A stretch of DNA of 64,000 nt from Mya arenaria. Taxonomy: Eukaryota > Mollusca > Bivalvia > Myida > Myidae. The translations under genes and the position numbers were made by a program. Positions 23,818 to 35,334 of this stretch are shown piece by piece. Location of the stretch: the NCBI RefSeq assembly GCF_026914265.1, contig NC_069126.1, positions 30,693,354 through 30,757,353 on the forward strand. The letters are read 5' to 3'. Every line of letters starts with the position of its first letter. Positions within the stretch are counted from its first letter, which is position 1. The notes beneath the pieces were generated by a model that saw nothing but the letters and a program-made list of their open reading frames with translations, was not told where the DNA came from and made no database searches.

Positions 23818-26800
23818 ATGAACGTTTTGGCAATTATAAGCTTCGTGTGTTGCTCCGGTGTTTTGGGGCACCCCTACTACCGGGATAGGATTCCGAATGG
23901 GTTCAGTGTGCCCAACCCATGCGATGGTGGTGCTACTTTATGGGAGGCTGTGGGACACTACAATCCACTTCATCACACAGTCGATAAAAACCCATTCGCA
24001 CAGGTACTTAAAGTATACTTTTGTTACTTTTATGTACTATAGTATTGATACAATAATTGCCCGAGGGTTCAAGCTTACATAAACTAGAGCTTTCGGTGAT
24101 GAAATAAAAGCCCAAGGGTTCTGGCTAAGATTGACTACGGTATTCGGCTGATGAATAAAATGTCCGGGGATTCACGCTTACATGGACTTCGGAATTCGAT
24201 TTATGAAAAAATGCACAAGAGTTCACGCTTACATGGACTTCGGCATTCGATTTATGAAAAAAAAATGCACAAGAGTTCTCGCTTTCATAGACTTGGGCAT
24301 TTTATCTATGAAATAACTGCCCGAGAGTTCACGCTAACATGGACTTAGGCATTCGATTTATGAAATAAATGCCCGAGGGTTCACGCTTACATGGACTTAG
24401 GCATTCGATTTATGAAATAAATGCCCGAGGGTTCACGCTAACATGGACTTAGGCATTCGATTTATGAAATAAATGCCCGAGGGTTCACGCTAACATGGAC
24501 TTAGGCATTCGATTTATGAAATAAATGCCCGAGAGTTCACGCTTACATGGACAAGGGCATTCTGTTGATGTAATAAATGTCCAAGGCTTCACGCTTACAT
24601 GGATTATTGTGCTCGAATTTTGAAATAAATGCCCGAGAGTTCACGCTTACATGAACTAGAGTATTCGGTTTATAAAATCTTTACCCGAGGGTTCACGCTT
24701 ACATGGATTATTGCATTCAGTTGATGTAATTATTGCCCGAGGGTTCAGGCAATCACTTGGCAGAGTACTAATCATACTAAAAAAAACACTAGTTTTACTG
24801 CTAACATAAAGTCGCCTAATTTCAAAAGCCACATATGACTTTTTCGTGTTTTGAGAAATCCAAATTATAGTTCCACAGATATATTAAGTTGAGTGAGCTG
24901 TGGTGTTTGTGGAAAATGTAGTTTAACCATATACATGTATACACCATTCAACAATACTAAACTTATAACTCCAACGGTACCTACATTTTCAAATGGCCAA
25001 AAATTGACATGTTCGGCGGTTATGTATCATTCGGAGCTTGTATTAATTGATTGCCAGTGAAATGTATTATTTAAAACATAATTAAGAATCCCAAGCCGAG
25101 TTAAGTCATTAAGTTTAACTGCTAAATTGAAATTTCTACGCGATCTACTTGCAGCGTAGTTAAAGTGTCCGATTTCTGAATATGTAAACCGTCCATTTAC
25201 ATCCGATGTTGTTTTCGATAAAAATGGCCGAGGGAGTTCCGAATGTTAAAGTACGGAGTTAATTTAGTCATTTCATCTGAGTTTAACCTTGATAAAATGT
25301 GAAAGTAAAATCGCCAATTATTGACAAACGTTGTACATAAAAGATAGCTGATGATAAGTTAGCTGTCTGCGAAAAAAATATTATTTTGGTTATTAAACCA
25401 TCAAATATTTTGCTTGAATTATCAAATAAATTTGCACCAAAAATTCATTTTGTGCGGCCCATTGGAAGGCAATTGACTGTAATTATAATTTTGATTTTTT
25501 ATATGTGATTCGAAAAATAAACCAACAAATCCTCCAATCTCTCATATTAACTAAAGCATAATTTTCAGTCTTATCAAATGAGTGTTCTAACATTTCATTT
25601 ACTGTGTACAAGCGGTATACTAAGTCGAAACATCGCAATACTCGTTTTACTTTCTTTTTTGCATGTAGTTGGATACATAGCCAAGAGGGATCTGTGTCGA
25701 AATTATAGGCTTGAAATTTTGTGTACTTCAATGTTTGTGCTTGAAATGTTGTGTATTTGAATGTTTGTTCGCACTTAAATGAGAAAAAAGGGGAAAGTTG
25801 GTTTAAATTTCAGTTTATATGTTTGTTCTACATTTCAGTTTGAATCAGTCTTGAAATGACAAATTTTCTGCAATCTTTCAGGAACAAAAAAGCTTGTTGC
25901 TATATCTTGTTTAAGTTTGATATTTTTTTCAATATTTTTCTACTCACAAAACTCTTTTGTATAATACCAAAATTATATGGGTCGCTGGGCATCCAATATT
26001 AACAAAGTTGTACCTCACATGCCTTAAAGCTGCCCTCTCACAGATTGAACGTTTGAAATACTTTTTTATTTTTTGTCTTGGAACGAGTCAATTTTTGCAA
26101 AAATCCATGGAAACCAGTTATATAAGACTGCTGACAAAAATTAGATCGCAGATTTTTATATTTAAGTTAAAAAAATGATGTTTTATGCATTTTCTTTAAA
26201 CCGTTAAAAAACGGTTTAAGCCATAAACCGTAAATTTTCGAACGAAAATATGAAAATCTACGATCTGATTTTTGTCAGCAATCTTATATCATTGGTTTGC
26301 AGATATTTACGCAAAAATTTGCTCTTTCCAAGACAAAAAATAAAAAGTTGTAAAAATGGTATATCTGTGAGAGGGTAGCTTTAAAGAGTGTAAAATCCTT
26401 TGTTCCAGGCGTTTGCAGCTGCTGGGCACGTATGGACAGTAGCGCTGTGCCAGGCAGACAGTGATGGTGACGGGGCGAGCAATGGGGCCGAACTTGGTGA
26501 CCCAACATGCGTATGGACTGCGGGGGGCTCGCCAACCGGAAGTGCTACTGGTCACCCAGGTAAGGAATTCATCTATATCGGATCACACCCAAACATCCCT
26601 CCAACTCCCTCGATATCTCAGAGGTACAGAAGCCACAGATTCTTAAGGTTCCGATATTGCTGATTATTTAAAATTAAGTATAACAAGTAGTGCACGAGTT
26701 GGTTACTGTATATGCTTTACATCATCCGGGTATGTACCATTTGGTTACTGTTTGTGCAGTACGTCATTCAGGTATGTGTACATTGTACAATTACTTGTAT

Positions 26801-28271
26801 GAGTTGATTACTGTTTGTGCACTACGTCATCCATGTATGTGTACATGATACAATTACGTGTACGAGTTGGTTACTGTTTGTGCAGTACGTCATTCAGGTA
26901 TGTATACATTGTACAAGTACGTGTACGAGTTGGTTACTGTTTGTGCACTACGTCATTCAGGTATGTATACATTGTACAAGTACGTGTACGAGTTGGTTAC
27001 TGTTTGTGCACTACGTCACCCATGTATGGGTACATTTTAAAGTTTAGAATGAACAAGCTGCACGTACAAATACATGTTAAAGAAGCGTTTCGCAACAGGC
27101 CCCATATTTGCAAGTCCTGGTTAACAGGTTGGGTTATTCAACTGATTGAGATATTGGTAAAACAAATGAGATTTTTTTAAATGAACATTTTTACTAGCCA
27201 AAGTGATTGTTTATGTATTTATTCTCCGATATATACATACACATTTTTAATAACAGTATAGTGTTGTTGTTTTTTCTTTTCCATGTGAGGAATCTTATTC
27301 TTCTGTCATGTTCCCATACATTGTCAACGAGCTACTCACATCGATAAACAAATGTTCATTATCTAGGATTGATATTTAAATATCTAATATATGAGACCAT
27401 CTTGTCTCCCTCCCCAGAGAACAGTGTGTGTATATGCCACGTGATAAATTACGTCATAAATGCTACGTCGGAAGGCAATGTTTTGCTTCGAATGAAGACT
27501 TTCAACAAAGATTGTGAAGTATGTATAACACGTGATAAATTACGTCATAAATACTACGTCGGAAGGCAACATTTTGAGCACTTCGAATAAAGACTTTAAA
27601 CATTTATGACGTAATTTATCACGTGGAATACACACACATTCTTTGAATGGGTGTACTTTTGGACTTAAAGCTGCACTCCCACAGATTGAACGTTTTGACA
27701 ACTTTTTTATTTTTTGTCTTGGATCGAACCAATTTTTGCGAAAATCCATGGAAACCAGTTATATAAGACACCTGACGTAAAATTAGATCGCAGAATTTTA
27801 TATTTAAGTTCAAAGAATGATGTTTTATGCTTTTTTCTTTAACCGTTTGTAACGGTATAAGCCATAAAACATTAATTTTCGAACGGAAATATGAAAATCT
27901 CTGATTTAAGTTTTTGTCTGCAATCTTATATCATTGGTTTGCACATATATACGCAAAAGAATGCCCTTTCCAAGACAAAAAAATAAAAAAGTTGTAAAAA
28001 TGGTAAATCTGTGAGAGTGCAGCTTTAAGACATATCTCTAATAATGCTCATGCTATTTTATAAAGCAAATAAAAAGAATGTCTTAAATTGACCACTTTTA
28101 TGGGAGGAGTAGGAATTTTGTTTTAATGAAATTTGTGTTTTCTTGTATCCCTTATATTTAGAATTTTGTATCATTTTCTTTCTATATTCAGGTATTTGCA
28201 ATCCTCTTGGTTCCTGTGCGAGTGAGGCGTTCAGTTGCAACTGCCATGGTCACAGCTGTGTTGGAAAATAA
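23818..28271 (+). CDS. Temptin-like secreted protein A
   Basis: Three coding exons, 23818-24003, 26409-26559 and 28192-28271, joined by GT-AG introns after phases 0 and 1, give 138 aa. The start is the first ATG after a TATA box. Residues 1-17 (MNVLAIISFVCCSGVLG) are a signal peptide; the mature protein starts HPYYRDRIPNG. Exon 1 holds PNPC...W.AVGHYNP, exon 2 GHVWT..LC..DSDGDG..NG.ELGDPTCVW and exon 3 a CNCHGHSC tail. Eight mature cysteines could form four disulfides, and DSDGDG resembles a calcium-binding loop. This layout is that of molluscan temptins; Aplysia temptin acts in a water-borne attractant complex. A pheromone or other extracellular role here is inferred from family. Intron 1 holds a 52-bp minisatellite and a MITE, intron 2 a 63-bp repeat and two more mobile pieces. 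Gene B is its closest relative (14 of 138 residues differ). Confidence 0.9.
24050..24750 (+). repeat. 52-bp minisatellite in intron 1 of gene A
   Basis: About thirteen units, most regular from 24300 to 24540, with the cores ACTTAGGCATTCGATTTATG and AAATAAATGCCCGAGGGTTC and the linker ACGCTTACATGG. Gene B's intron 1 lacks it, so it arose or was lost after the A/B duplication. Confidence 0.95.
24751..26023. other. Remaining intron 1 of gene A
   Basis: No gene is supported. The part 25800-25960 (TTTGTTCTACATTTCAGTTT, TGAATCAG, TCTGCAATCT) matches 29690-29830 in intron 1 of gene B, so it is ancestral intron. The stretch 24780-25790 has no counterpart that I can see in B. Confidence 0.6.
26024..26384. 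mobile_element. MITE family 1 next to exon 2 of gene A
   Basis: TTAA-flanked palindromic copy that ends only 24 bp before exon 2 (26409). A copy lies at the identical place in gene B (30647-31000), so the insertion predates the A/B duplication. Any branch point for this acceptor must lie in or at the edge of the MITE. Confidence 0.9.
26694..27035 (+). repeat. 63-bp tandem repeat in intron 2 of gene A
   Basis: Five to six units with the cores GAGTTGGTTACTGTTTGTGC, ACTACGTCATTCAGGTATGT and ATACATTGTACAAGTACGTG. The period is a multiple of three, so all three forward frames stay open; none is considered a gene. Confidence 0.9.
27422..27640. mobile_element. Family Y fragments in intron 2 of gene A
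   Basis: Two direct copies of the family Y left end (CACGTGATAAATTACGTCAT, GCTACGTCGGAAGGCAA) are followed by one inverted end (TTATGACGTAATTTATCACG, ACACACACATT). It is a collapsed or tandemly duplicated short derivative of the element at 22277-23013. Confidence 0.75.
27665..28028. mobile_element. MITE family 1 in intron 2 of gene A
   Basis: Complete copy with TTAA at both sides, left end AGCTGCACTCCCACAGATTG, right end AATCTGTGAGAGTGCAGCT. It is absent from intron 2 of gene B, so it inserted after the duplication or was lost there. Confidence 0.9.
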
Positions 28272-28328
28272 ATTACCGTGTTCTGTTATGTGTTCTTGAT
28301 TTTCGTATGCCACTTAAATACGATTAAA

Positions 28329-28334
28329 AATAAA
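28329..28334 (+). promoter_or_regulatory. Polyadenylation signal of gene A
   Basis: AATAAA lies 57 nt after the stop. A second AATAAA (28267-28272) overlaps the stop codon itself. Gene B has the same pair at 32878-32883 and 32934-32939. Confidence 0.5.
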
Positions 28335-28379
28335 CTGATCGATCATTGTTTTGACCATTATATATTCTTCGCTTGTGAA

Positions 28380-28800
28380 ATATCAATTGACTTCCCTCTA
28401 CAATTGAGACACATCGATTGACTTCCCTCTACAATTGTGACAAATCAATTGACTCTACAATTGAGCCACATGGATTGACTTCCCTCTACAATTGTGACAC
28501 ATCGATTGACTCTACAATTGAGACACATCGATTGACTTCCCTCTACAATTGTGACACATCGATTGACTCTACAATTGAGACACATCGATTGACTTCCCTC
28601 TACAATTGTGACACATCAATTGACTCTACAATTGAGCCACATGGATTGACTTCCCTCTACTATTGAGCAACATCGATTGACTTCCCTATACAATTGAGCC
28701 ACATTGATTGACTTCCCTGTACAACTGAGCCACATCGATTGACTTCCCTCTACAGTTGTGGCACGTGTGTCAAGTCAATTGACTTCCTTCTCCATTTGTG
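28380..28800 (+). repeat. 30-bp minisatellite downstream of gene A
   Basis: About fourteen units of CACATCGATTGACTTCCCTC plus TACAATTGAG. In the left half, full units alternate with shortened ones (ATCGATTGACTCTACAATTG), giving a two-step period near 55 bp. It ends in a CACATTAATTGTCTTCCTT unit that is also the last unit of the 18660 array. Confidence 0.9.
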
Positions 28801-29274
28801 TCACATTAATTGTCTTCCTTGAGGAGACAATGTATTTGCCGGTGTTTGGACCATCTGGTGTCTAGTCCCTTTTAAAGTTCACTTGATGATTCCTTTAAAG
28901 TATGAATGTGTATCGTAGTATTCTATTAAACATTTCCAATTCTTTTATGACCAAATGTTGCATATAATGTGTTATAAAAATAGATTTCAACCCGTCATTA
29001 AATGGCTTAAGTTGGGTCTGCATGGAATTAAGAACCCTTTTGTTTATTTTCCAGATGGAACCATCTTGTTGTTGATTATTTTTCTCAATGGGATATTTGG
29101 CTGATTTTTTAAACGAAATCAATATTTCCTTTTAGTCGATATATTATATTACCTATGACAGCACACAATTTGGTATACCTTTAAACTCTGCGAACAATTA
29201 TTTCTGCCGGCCATTCCCATGATTTGAATTTAGGCTATCTCGCTGCAAAGATTAGAGAATGTTGCCGTGATTCA

Positions 29275-29282
29275 TATATAAG
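29275..29282 (+). promoter_or_regulatory. TATA box of temptin gene B
   Basis: TATATAAG lies 71 nt before the ATG, in a block conserved with the promoter of gene A. Confidence 0.75.
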
Positions 29283-29353
29283 ATAACTTACCATGGCATA
29301 GACCAGAGTGTAAAATTCCAACAATCGATTATCACCGCGACTTGAAAAAGAAG

Positions 29354-32300
29354 ATGAACGTTTTGGCAATTATAAGCTTCGTGTGTTGCTCCGCTGTTCT
29401 TGGGCACCCCTATTATCGGGATTTAATTCCGAATGGGTATGGTGTACCCAATCCATGCGATGGTGGTGCTACGGTATGGGAGGCTGTTGGCCACTACAAC
29501 CCTCTGCATCACACAGTTGATAAAAACCCATTCGCACAGGTAATTCGAGTTTAACGTTTTATCCGTTAATTCCAACAATGCTTTTGGGTATTTTCGTACC
29601 TATAACATATGTTTCAAAATTTATGTTTGTTATACATGCGTATGAATTGATTTTGAATAAGAGTGTCACTTTAAATTTTAATTTATATTTTTGTTCTACA
29701 TTTCCATTTGAATCAGACTTGAGATGACATATATTCTGCAATCTCTCAAGACCAAAAAAGCTAGTTGTAATATCTTGAATGTGTTTGATTTTTTTCAAGA
29801 CTTTTCTACGCGCAAAACCCTTATAAAGTGACACTCTTATTCAAAATCAATGCATACACATGTATGTGTGTATAACAATATCAATTTTGACTTATATACC
29901 TTTAACTACTTACTAAATAATGCATTTATGGAAAATACTCCATACTGATAACAAGATTGTAATCGTGTAATTAATAGCAGAAAGTGCAAAAATATTAAAT
30001 GATTGCTGAATGCTAAAAGATTTACTGCGGTCTACTATATAGTCTCATAAGGTAGAAATATCGTGTTTTATGCTAATTTCTTTCAAATTAAACTCGACAT
30101 CCTTCATAAAAACCATTGTTTTCGACATTTATTCATCCTTTTTGATCAATTAAAACAACTTTATTAATTTTGGTAATCTTATTTGGGAATAAGAGTGCAT
30201 CTTTAAATGATACCAAAATAATATGGGGTCGCCGGGCATCCCAAAACCCCATAATTGAAAGTGCTTTAGGTAGGCCTATATAGCAGGATGGGGCACCCTT
30301 CTGCCCTTTTCCAGCACCCGGCTGCCTTTTAACTACACCCTGCTGTGCCCTTTTGTTTGACAGAGTCAATTATCAGACATAGAGTATACAAACAATTAAT
30401 ACATGTTCAATTGTACATATAATTTTGACACTGAAGTAAAGAAAACAGCTAAGGTATTCATAACAAACTATTAGTATTGAAAGTACACAATGTAGTTACA
30501 AACATACACAATACAAATTGAACATCGACCGTTGCAAGTGCCCCATTAAGGCTCATTCAATGTGCATCAAAAGTGTTCTTTCTGACCTAGCGCCCTGCCC
30601 TTTTTAAATCCCGGCTGAAGCACTGAAAAATAGTACATGGCATACCTTAAAGCTGCACTCTCACAGATTGAACGTTTTGACAACTTTTTTATTTTTTGTC
30701 TTGGAACGAGCCAATTTTTGCGAAAATCCATGGAAACCAGTTATATAAGACTGCTGACAAAAAATTAGATTGCAGATTTTTATATTCAAGTTCAAAAAAT
30801 AATGTTTTATGCAATTTTCTTTAACCGTTAGTAAGCCATAAAACATTAATTTTCGAACGGAAATATAAAAATCTACGATGATTTTTTTGTCAGAAATCCA
30901 TTATCATTGGTTTGCAGATATTTAGGCAACAAATTGCTCTTTCCAAGGCAAAAAATAAAAAAGTTGCAAAAATGGTATATCTGTGAGAGTGCAGCTTTAA
31001 AGAGTGTAAAAACCTTTGTTCCAGGCGTTTGCAGCTGCTGGGCACGTATGGACAGTAGCGCTGTGCCAGGCGGACAGTGACGGTGACGGTGTGACCAATG
31101 GGGCCGAACTTGGTGACCCAACATGCGTATGGACTGCGGGGGGTTCGCCAACCGGACGTGCTACTGGTCACCCAGGTGAGGAATTCAACTTTATCCAATT
31201 ACTCCCAAACACCCCTACCCCTCCCCAGATATCTCAGATATAGAATATTCACTTCGGACTATTATCTAGTTAACCAGTTTAATATTATGTTACTTATTAA
31301 GTGGATTTCGCAAACCATAACAAGATGACCAGTTACTGTTAGAAGCCAAAAGTGCATTTATAGATAAGTGGTAACACGAATCTTATCTAGTTAACTAGTT
31401 ATTATGTTTCATAATAGGTGGAATTCGCAAACCATAACTAGTTAACCTGTTAGTGTTGTACAGCTAAGAAGAGTAATAGGTGGCAGTTCTGGGCACTTTC
31501 AAGCCTGTTTTAGTCTTATGATAATTATCGCGAAAATAAAGTGGTTAACACGAAACAATTCGCGAACGCTATCAGGTGATCTTACGGCAGTTATATGCCA
31601 CCATAGACAACACATTGATCGTTTTCCCCAACTTCGTTACTAGTTTAAAGTGACTCGCTCATGGTTTGTAAAATGCACTATTCTAATTACGAAATAAAGT
31701 GTGGCAAATCATAATAAGTGTTAAAATAAAAACACCAAAAGCTGGAACGCTTCAGCAAATGTTTATTTTTGCTCAAATAGCGTCTTAGAAGACCATAATT
31801 TTTATAAGCGTTAATAACGCGATTGAAAATTAATTACGGGTGTGGTGTTGCGGGATTGGTTAATTAACATTATCACGTGATGTTATCAATGTATCCTTAA
31901 GAGGTCAACATATCCACACCTATTGAAAAAGTCCCTGTGGCCGTATGGACTAGCTGACTGTTTTCTTCTTTTTTTCTTGGCTTTACCGGCGTGGGTTGGA
32001 ACCCCACTAAAACCAAAATATTTTCTTATGCTGTAACTGTATTTTTTTTCTGTAATTTTCTGTAATTTCGATATCATAGAGTAAACTAATGATAAAATAA
32101 GTGTTTTCAGATGCATTGTCGGGAAAACTAATTGTTGGTTCAAAAACATGAGCGAGTCACACTAAGTTCAATCCACTTAAATATGTAGCAAATTAAGGAA
32201 ATATATGTATCAGAACTATTTTCAAATTACGAATAATCGACATATAAAGAAAAAAAACTAAGATCTTCATTACTGCGACTCAATAAAGGTTGATGCCAAA

Positions 32301-32882
32301 ACATATTTATTTTTATGTTAATGCATTACTATGTTTAACTTATTTGACTTTAATGATCGAAACAAAAAACAACAACATATGATTTAGGAACAGTTTAAAT
32401 ATGCATGTATTACCTTATATAAATGATGATTTCAATTACCAGCTACGTGGTAGCAAATTTTAAATTCTTAAAGAAGCTCCAAAGTAACGCTAATATTTTT
32501 TTCATCTGTACACAATTTAAAAGTTAAATAAGTTAAACATAATTATGCATTAAAAATAAATATAATAAAACAAGTTTTGCATTTACCAATTGATAACTAT
32601 ATTGTGCCCCATTTGATTGGGTTAAAATTTAAAACTTCCGACATCTCTCTATTAAGTTTATTGCTTTAATTTTAAATAAATTAAAACAAGGTCTAAATTT
32701 GACCACTTTTAGGGGAGTAGTAGGAATTTCGTTTTAATGAAATATATGTTTTCTTGTTTCCCATATATTAAGAGTTTGATAAACTTTTCTTTCTACATTC
32801 AGGTATTTGCAATCCTGTTGGCTCCTGTCCAGGTCAGGCGTTTACATGTAATTGTCATGGCCACAACTGTGTTGGAAAATAA
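29354..32882 (+). CDS. Temptin-like secreted protein B
   Basis: Exons 29354-29539, 31025-31175 and 32803-32882 join in the same phases as gene A and give 138 aa. Upstream in-frame codons (TTG AAA AAG AAG) are not a start; the ATG at 29354 matches gene A. The signal peptide is MNVLAIISFVCCSAVLG. The mature protein has the same eight cysteines, the PNPC and GHYNP motifs, DSDGDGVTNGAELGDP, and ends TCNCHGHNCVGK. Five of the changes from gene A lie in exon 1, three in exon 2 and six in the 25-residue exon 3, so the tail diverges fastest. The gene lies head to tail behind A with a conserved promoter, which indicates tandem duplication. The extracellular role is inferred from the temptin family. 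Confidence 0.9.
29824..30206 (+). mobile_element. MITE family 2, copy 3, in intron 1 of gene B
   Basis: Starts AAGTGACACTCTTATTC and ends GGAATAAGAGTGCATCTTT. The left end is preceded at 29650-29680 by an inverted copy of the same end (GATTTTGAATAAGAGTGTCA), so part of a second copy may be fused. Gene A has no counterpart. Confidence 0.7.
30242..30630. other. Gene B-specific insertion in intron 1
   Basis: Relative to gene A, about 390 bp are inserted between GGTCGCCGGGCATCC and CATGGCATACCTTAA. The content includes GGATGGGGCACCCTTCTGCC and a GCCCTGCCCTTTTTAAATCC block near its end. No inverted ends or coding capacity are visible; it is an unclassified insertion. Confidence 0.5.
30647..31000. 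mobile_element. MITE family 1 next to exon 2 of gene B
   Basis: Complete palindromic copy with TTAA at both ends, ending 24 bp before exon 2. It is orthologous by position to 26024-26384 in gene A. Confidence 0.9.
31647..32163. mobile_element. Non-autonomous DNA transposon in intron 2 of gene B
   Basis: Inverted ends AGTGACTCGCTCATGGTTTG at the left and AACATGAGCGAGTCACACT at the right, about 515 bp apart. The interior has no transposase. Intron 2 of gene A lacks it. Confidence 0.7.
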
Positions 32883-32999
32883 ATGACGGTGCTCTGTTAT
32901 ATGTTCTTGATTTTAGTATGCCACTGAAATCCAAATAAAAAGTAAATACAATTGATCGATCATTGTTTTGAACAGTATACATTCCTAAATTGTGACACA

Positions 33000-33360
33000 T
33001 CAATTGACTTCCTTCTCCATTCGTGTCACATCAGTTGACTTCATTCTACAATGGTGTCACATAAATTGACTTCCTTCACCATTTGTGTTACATCAATTGA
33101 CTTCCTTCTCCATTGGTGTCACATCAATTGTCTTCCTTCTCCATTTGTGTCGCATCAATTGTCTTCCTTTCCATTTGTGTCACATCAATTGATCTTATTC
33201 TCCGATTGTGTCCGATCAATTGTCTTCTTTTTCATTTGTGTCACAACAATTGACTTCCTTCTCCATTTGTGTAACACCAATTGTCTTCCTTCTCCATTCG
33301 TGTCACATCAGTTGACTTCATTCTACAATGGTGTCACATCAAATATAATTTTCTACGTTT
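33000..33360 (+). repeat. 30-bp minisatellite downstream of gene B, part 1
   Basis: About twelve units of TGTCACATCAATTGACTTCC plus TTCTCCATTT. It continues after a 500-bp interruption at 33868. A variant block (TTCTCCGATTGTGTCCGATC, then TTTTTCATTTG) also recurs at about 33905 and 34150, so larger blocks of units were duplicated. Confidence 0.9.
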
Positions 33361-33867
33361 GATTGAAAAGAATTAGGAGAAAATTGTTTCCCCTTGTATC
33401 GTTCCGAAACGATACGCCTGGGGGCGCTATGATTTCGCGCTCTATCGAGCACGTGATTACTGTGCAATATGGATTGATTCATTCAGCGCATGGTCATCAA
33501 GCTGTGTACAAGCATGTCCGACGTTTTTTATTTCAAAAAACTTAACGGGTTCATTCATATCAAACATCGGAACTCATCATTATATTCTTGAAATCAGTAT
33601 ACATTATGATATACAAAGTTTTGTCTTTATGTTTTACAAAAGTTGTGTTGTTACATAGATATATCAATGCTTTTGAATAATTTCATTGAAAATGTGTTGT
33701 TTATTATGATCGTATATGTTGAAATATGTGAAAATATTTGTGTATGTACAGTCGATTGGCCATGACGCTTACAACAAATTAAACATTTGTATACTATACA
33801 TGTTGTTTTTCGTCTGAGTACAAGATCGAATTAGTAAGATATAGTGAGTAAGGATTGATTCTAGGGG
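33361..33867. other. Unique sequence interrupting the minisatellite
   Basis: About 500 bp without the 30-bp unit, starting TTGATTGAAAAGAATTAGG and ending GATTCTAGGGGATTG. No inverted ends, tRNA head or coding region was found. It may be an insertion, or original flank between two separately grown arrays. Confidence 0.5.
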
Positions 33868-34930
33868 ATTGTCTTCCTTTCCATTTGTGTCACACCAATT
33901 GATCGTATTCTCCGATTGTGTCCGATCAATTGTCTTCTTTTTCATTTGTGTCACAACAATTGACTTCCTTCTCCATTTGTGTAACACCAATTGTCTTCCT
34001 ACTCCATTCGTGCCACATCAATTGTCTTCCTCTCCATGTGTGTCTCATCAATTGACTTCCTTCTCCATTTGTGTCACATCAATTGTCTTCCTTCTCCATT
34101 TGTGTCACATCAATTGTCTTCCTTTCCATTTGTGTCACATCAATTGATCTTAATCTCCGATTGTGTCCGATCAATTGTCTTCTTTTTTATTTGTGCCACA
34201 ACAATTGACTTCCTGCTCCATTTGTGTAACACCAATTGTCTTCCTTCTCCATTCGTGTCACATCAATTGTCTTCCTCTCCATGTGTGTCTCATCAATTGA
34301 CTTCCTTCTCCATTTGTGTCACATCAATTGTCTTTTTTTTCATTTGTTTCGCATCAATTTTCTTCTTTTTCATTTTTGTCACATCAATTGATCTTATTCT
34401 CCGTTTGTGTCACATCAATTGTCTTCCTTCTCCATTTGTGTCACATCAATTGACTTCCTTCTCCATTTGTGTCACATCAATTGACTTCCTTGTCCATTTG
34501 TGTCACATCAATTGTCTTCCTTTCCATGTGTGTCACATCAATTGATCTTATTCTCAGATTGTGTCACATCAATTGACTTCCATCTCCATTTGTGTCACAT
34601 CAATTGACTTCCTTCTCTATTTGTGTCACATCAATTGACTTCCTTCTCCATTTGTGTCACATCAATTGAATTCCTTCTCCATTTGTGTCACATCAATTGT
34701 CTTCCTTTCTATTTGTGTCACATCAATTGATCTTATTCTCAGATTGTGTCGCATCAATTGACACCAATTGACTTCCTTCTCCGTTTGTGTCACATCAATT
34801 GTCTTCCTTTCCATCTGTGTCACATCAATTGATCTCATTCTTCAGTTGTCAAATCAATTGATCTCATTCTTCACTTGTTTCACATCAATTGTCTTCATTC
34901 TACACTCGTTTCACATCAATAGTCAATATA
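33868..34930 (+). repeat. 30-bp minisatellite downstream of gene B, part 2
   Basis: About 34 units of the TCACATCAATTGACTTCCTT type. It is the longest of the three related arrays. Open frames of up to 184 codons result from the period being a multiple of three. Confidence 0.95.
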
Positions 34931-34945
34931 TTTCAAAACTTAATA

Positions 34946-35334
34946 TTTAAAGGGGCAAGACACCAGATGACACAGTTGCAAGAAAAAAAAGATTTTTTTC
35001 AAAAACTTACATAAAGTTGACATCGTTGTGTACAACGCATTGAATTTTACCTACTTGTGTATCATATCGCCTACGATACATGCATATTTCGCAGTTTTTG
35101 CGCATTTTTCCAAATCGAAATTTACTAGGGTTGTCTACCACGTAAATCCCAGTCAGTTTAACAATAGCGTCGGTATATTTATCTGTACTCATAAACAGAT
35201 ATGATTTAAGCTTGGAAACCATGTAAAAGGAGTATGATCTGCCTCCTACTAACTCGCATTGACCATTCTAGGCTTGTTTTGAGGAAATACTGAGTTTGCC
35301 GATCATTGGACCATCTGGTGGCTAGCCCCTTTAA
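34946..35334. mobile_element. MITE family 3, intact copy
   Basis: TTAA then AGGGGCAAGACACCAGATGA at the left; CCATCTGGTGGCTAGCCCCT then TTAA at the right. The TTAA target resembles that of piggyBac-type elements. This copy lets the interrupted copy at 22180-23368 be reconstructed as a nested insertion. Confidence 0.8.

Noticed and set aside
26815-27180. Frame of 121 codons with VYIVQVRVRVGYCL repeats
   Set aside because: A 63-bp intronic repeat with all three forward frames open.
33051-34950. Long plus-strand open frames (up to 184 codons) rich in SHQL/CVTSI
   Set aside because: They are translations of the 30-bp minisatellite, open in several frames because the period is a multiple of three.
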